From positions 19,914 to 83,913 of the forward strand of contig CAIKZO010000097.1 of assembly GCA_903832005.1 (NCBI GenBank): a stretch of DNA of 64,000 nt, given 5' to 3'. Within the stretch, counting starts at the first letter, position 1; each line of letters begins with the position of its first letter. This stretch comes from Enhydrobacter aerosaccus (GTDB lineage: Bacteria; Pseudomonadota; Alphaproteobacteria; Reyranellales; Reyranellaceae). A model generated the notes under the pieces. The model saw only the letters and a list, made by a program, of their open reading frames with translations, made no database searches and was not told the DNA's origin. Of this stretch, positions 63,992-64,000 are shown one piece after another. The position numbers were made by a program, and so were the translations under genes.

Positions 63992-64000
63992 TCATGAATC

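Overview
The window is GC-rich, compactly coded chromosomal DNA from an alphaproteobacterium. The diagnostic blocks are chvI-chvG-hprK-rapZ-PTS IIA-HPr-ahcY and accD-folC / trxA-addA-addB-murU-like-amgK-like-tsaE, both of which are gene orders characteristic of Alphaproteobacteria. A Rhodospirillales-, Reyranella- or Hyphomicrobiales-like lineage is plausible, but the genus cannot be fixed from this sequence. No IS element, integrase, CRISPR array or rRNA gene was seen. There is one tRNA (tRNA-Gln, anticodon TTG). No gene-free stretch exceeds 300 bases.

Bases 1-11.5 kb: a partial DsbD-type thiol reductase, an M20 amidohydrolase, a membrane class III cyclase, two SDR dehydrogenases, an N-carbamoyl-D-amino-acid hydrolase overlapping a PiT phosphate transporter, an NTF2-like protein, an S49 peptidase and a tRNA1(Val) methyltransferase. 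Bases 11.5-18.2 kb: ispB, glpK, then pyrF-trpF-ridA-trpB-trpA read in one direction; the RidA protein carries a histone-like lysine-rich tail. Bases 18.2-22.2 kb: five accessory genes separate trpA from accD. Bases 22.2-39.5 kb: accD-folC, trxA, the AddAB recombination nuclease, an AmgK/MurU-type sugar-activation pair, tsaE, ahcY and the PTS/ChvGI block, mostly on the minus strand and linked by 4-base overlaps.

Bases 39.5-48.6 kb: a HugZ-like protein, a second membrane cyclase, a convergent intergenic region full of palindromes, a GST, two paralogous secreted proteins of unknown function beside a REP-like palindrome, polA, and a GDT1-family transporter preceded by a convincing yybP-ykoY (manganese) riboswitch. 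Bases 48.6-58 kb: a ModA-like binding protein translationally coupled to a Bug-type binding protein that carries an in-frame amber codon, an ABC nitrate/sulfonate-type importer behind leuCD, a CHAD protein with a His-rich CobW GTPase, and a flavin reductase. Bases 58-64 kb: tRNA-Gln, an alpha/beta hydrolase with a DUF488 protein, a DHA2 efflux pump, a LysR regulator divergent from a TauE-type exporter with a clear operator palindrome, a thioesterase and an ArsR-type regulator.

The points most worth a second look are the palindrome cluster at 42298-42462, the trp-operon RidA with a basic tail, the secreted paralog pair ending in W-E-C, the manganese riboswitch/GDT1 unit, the amber-interrupted Bug gene, the hairpin that contains the tsaE start codon, and the apparent ATT start of chvG.
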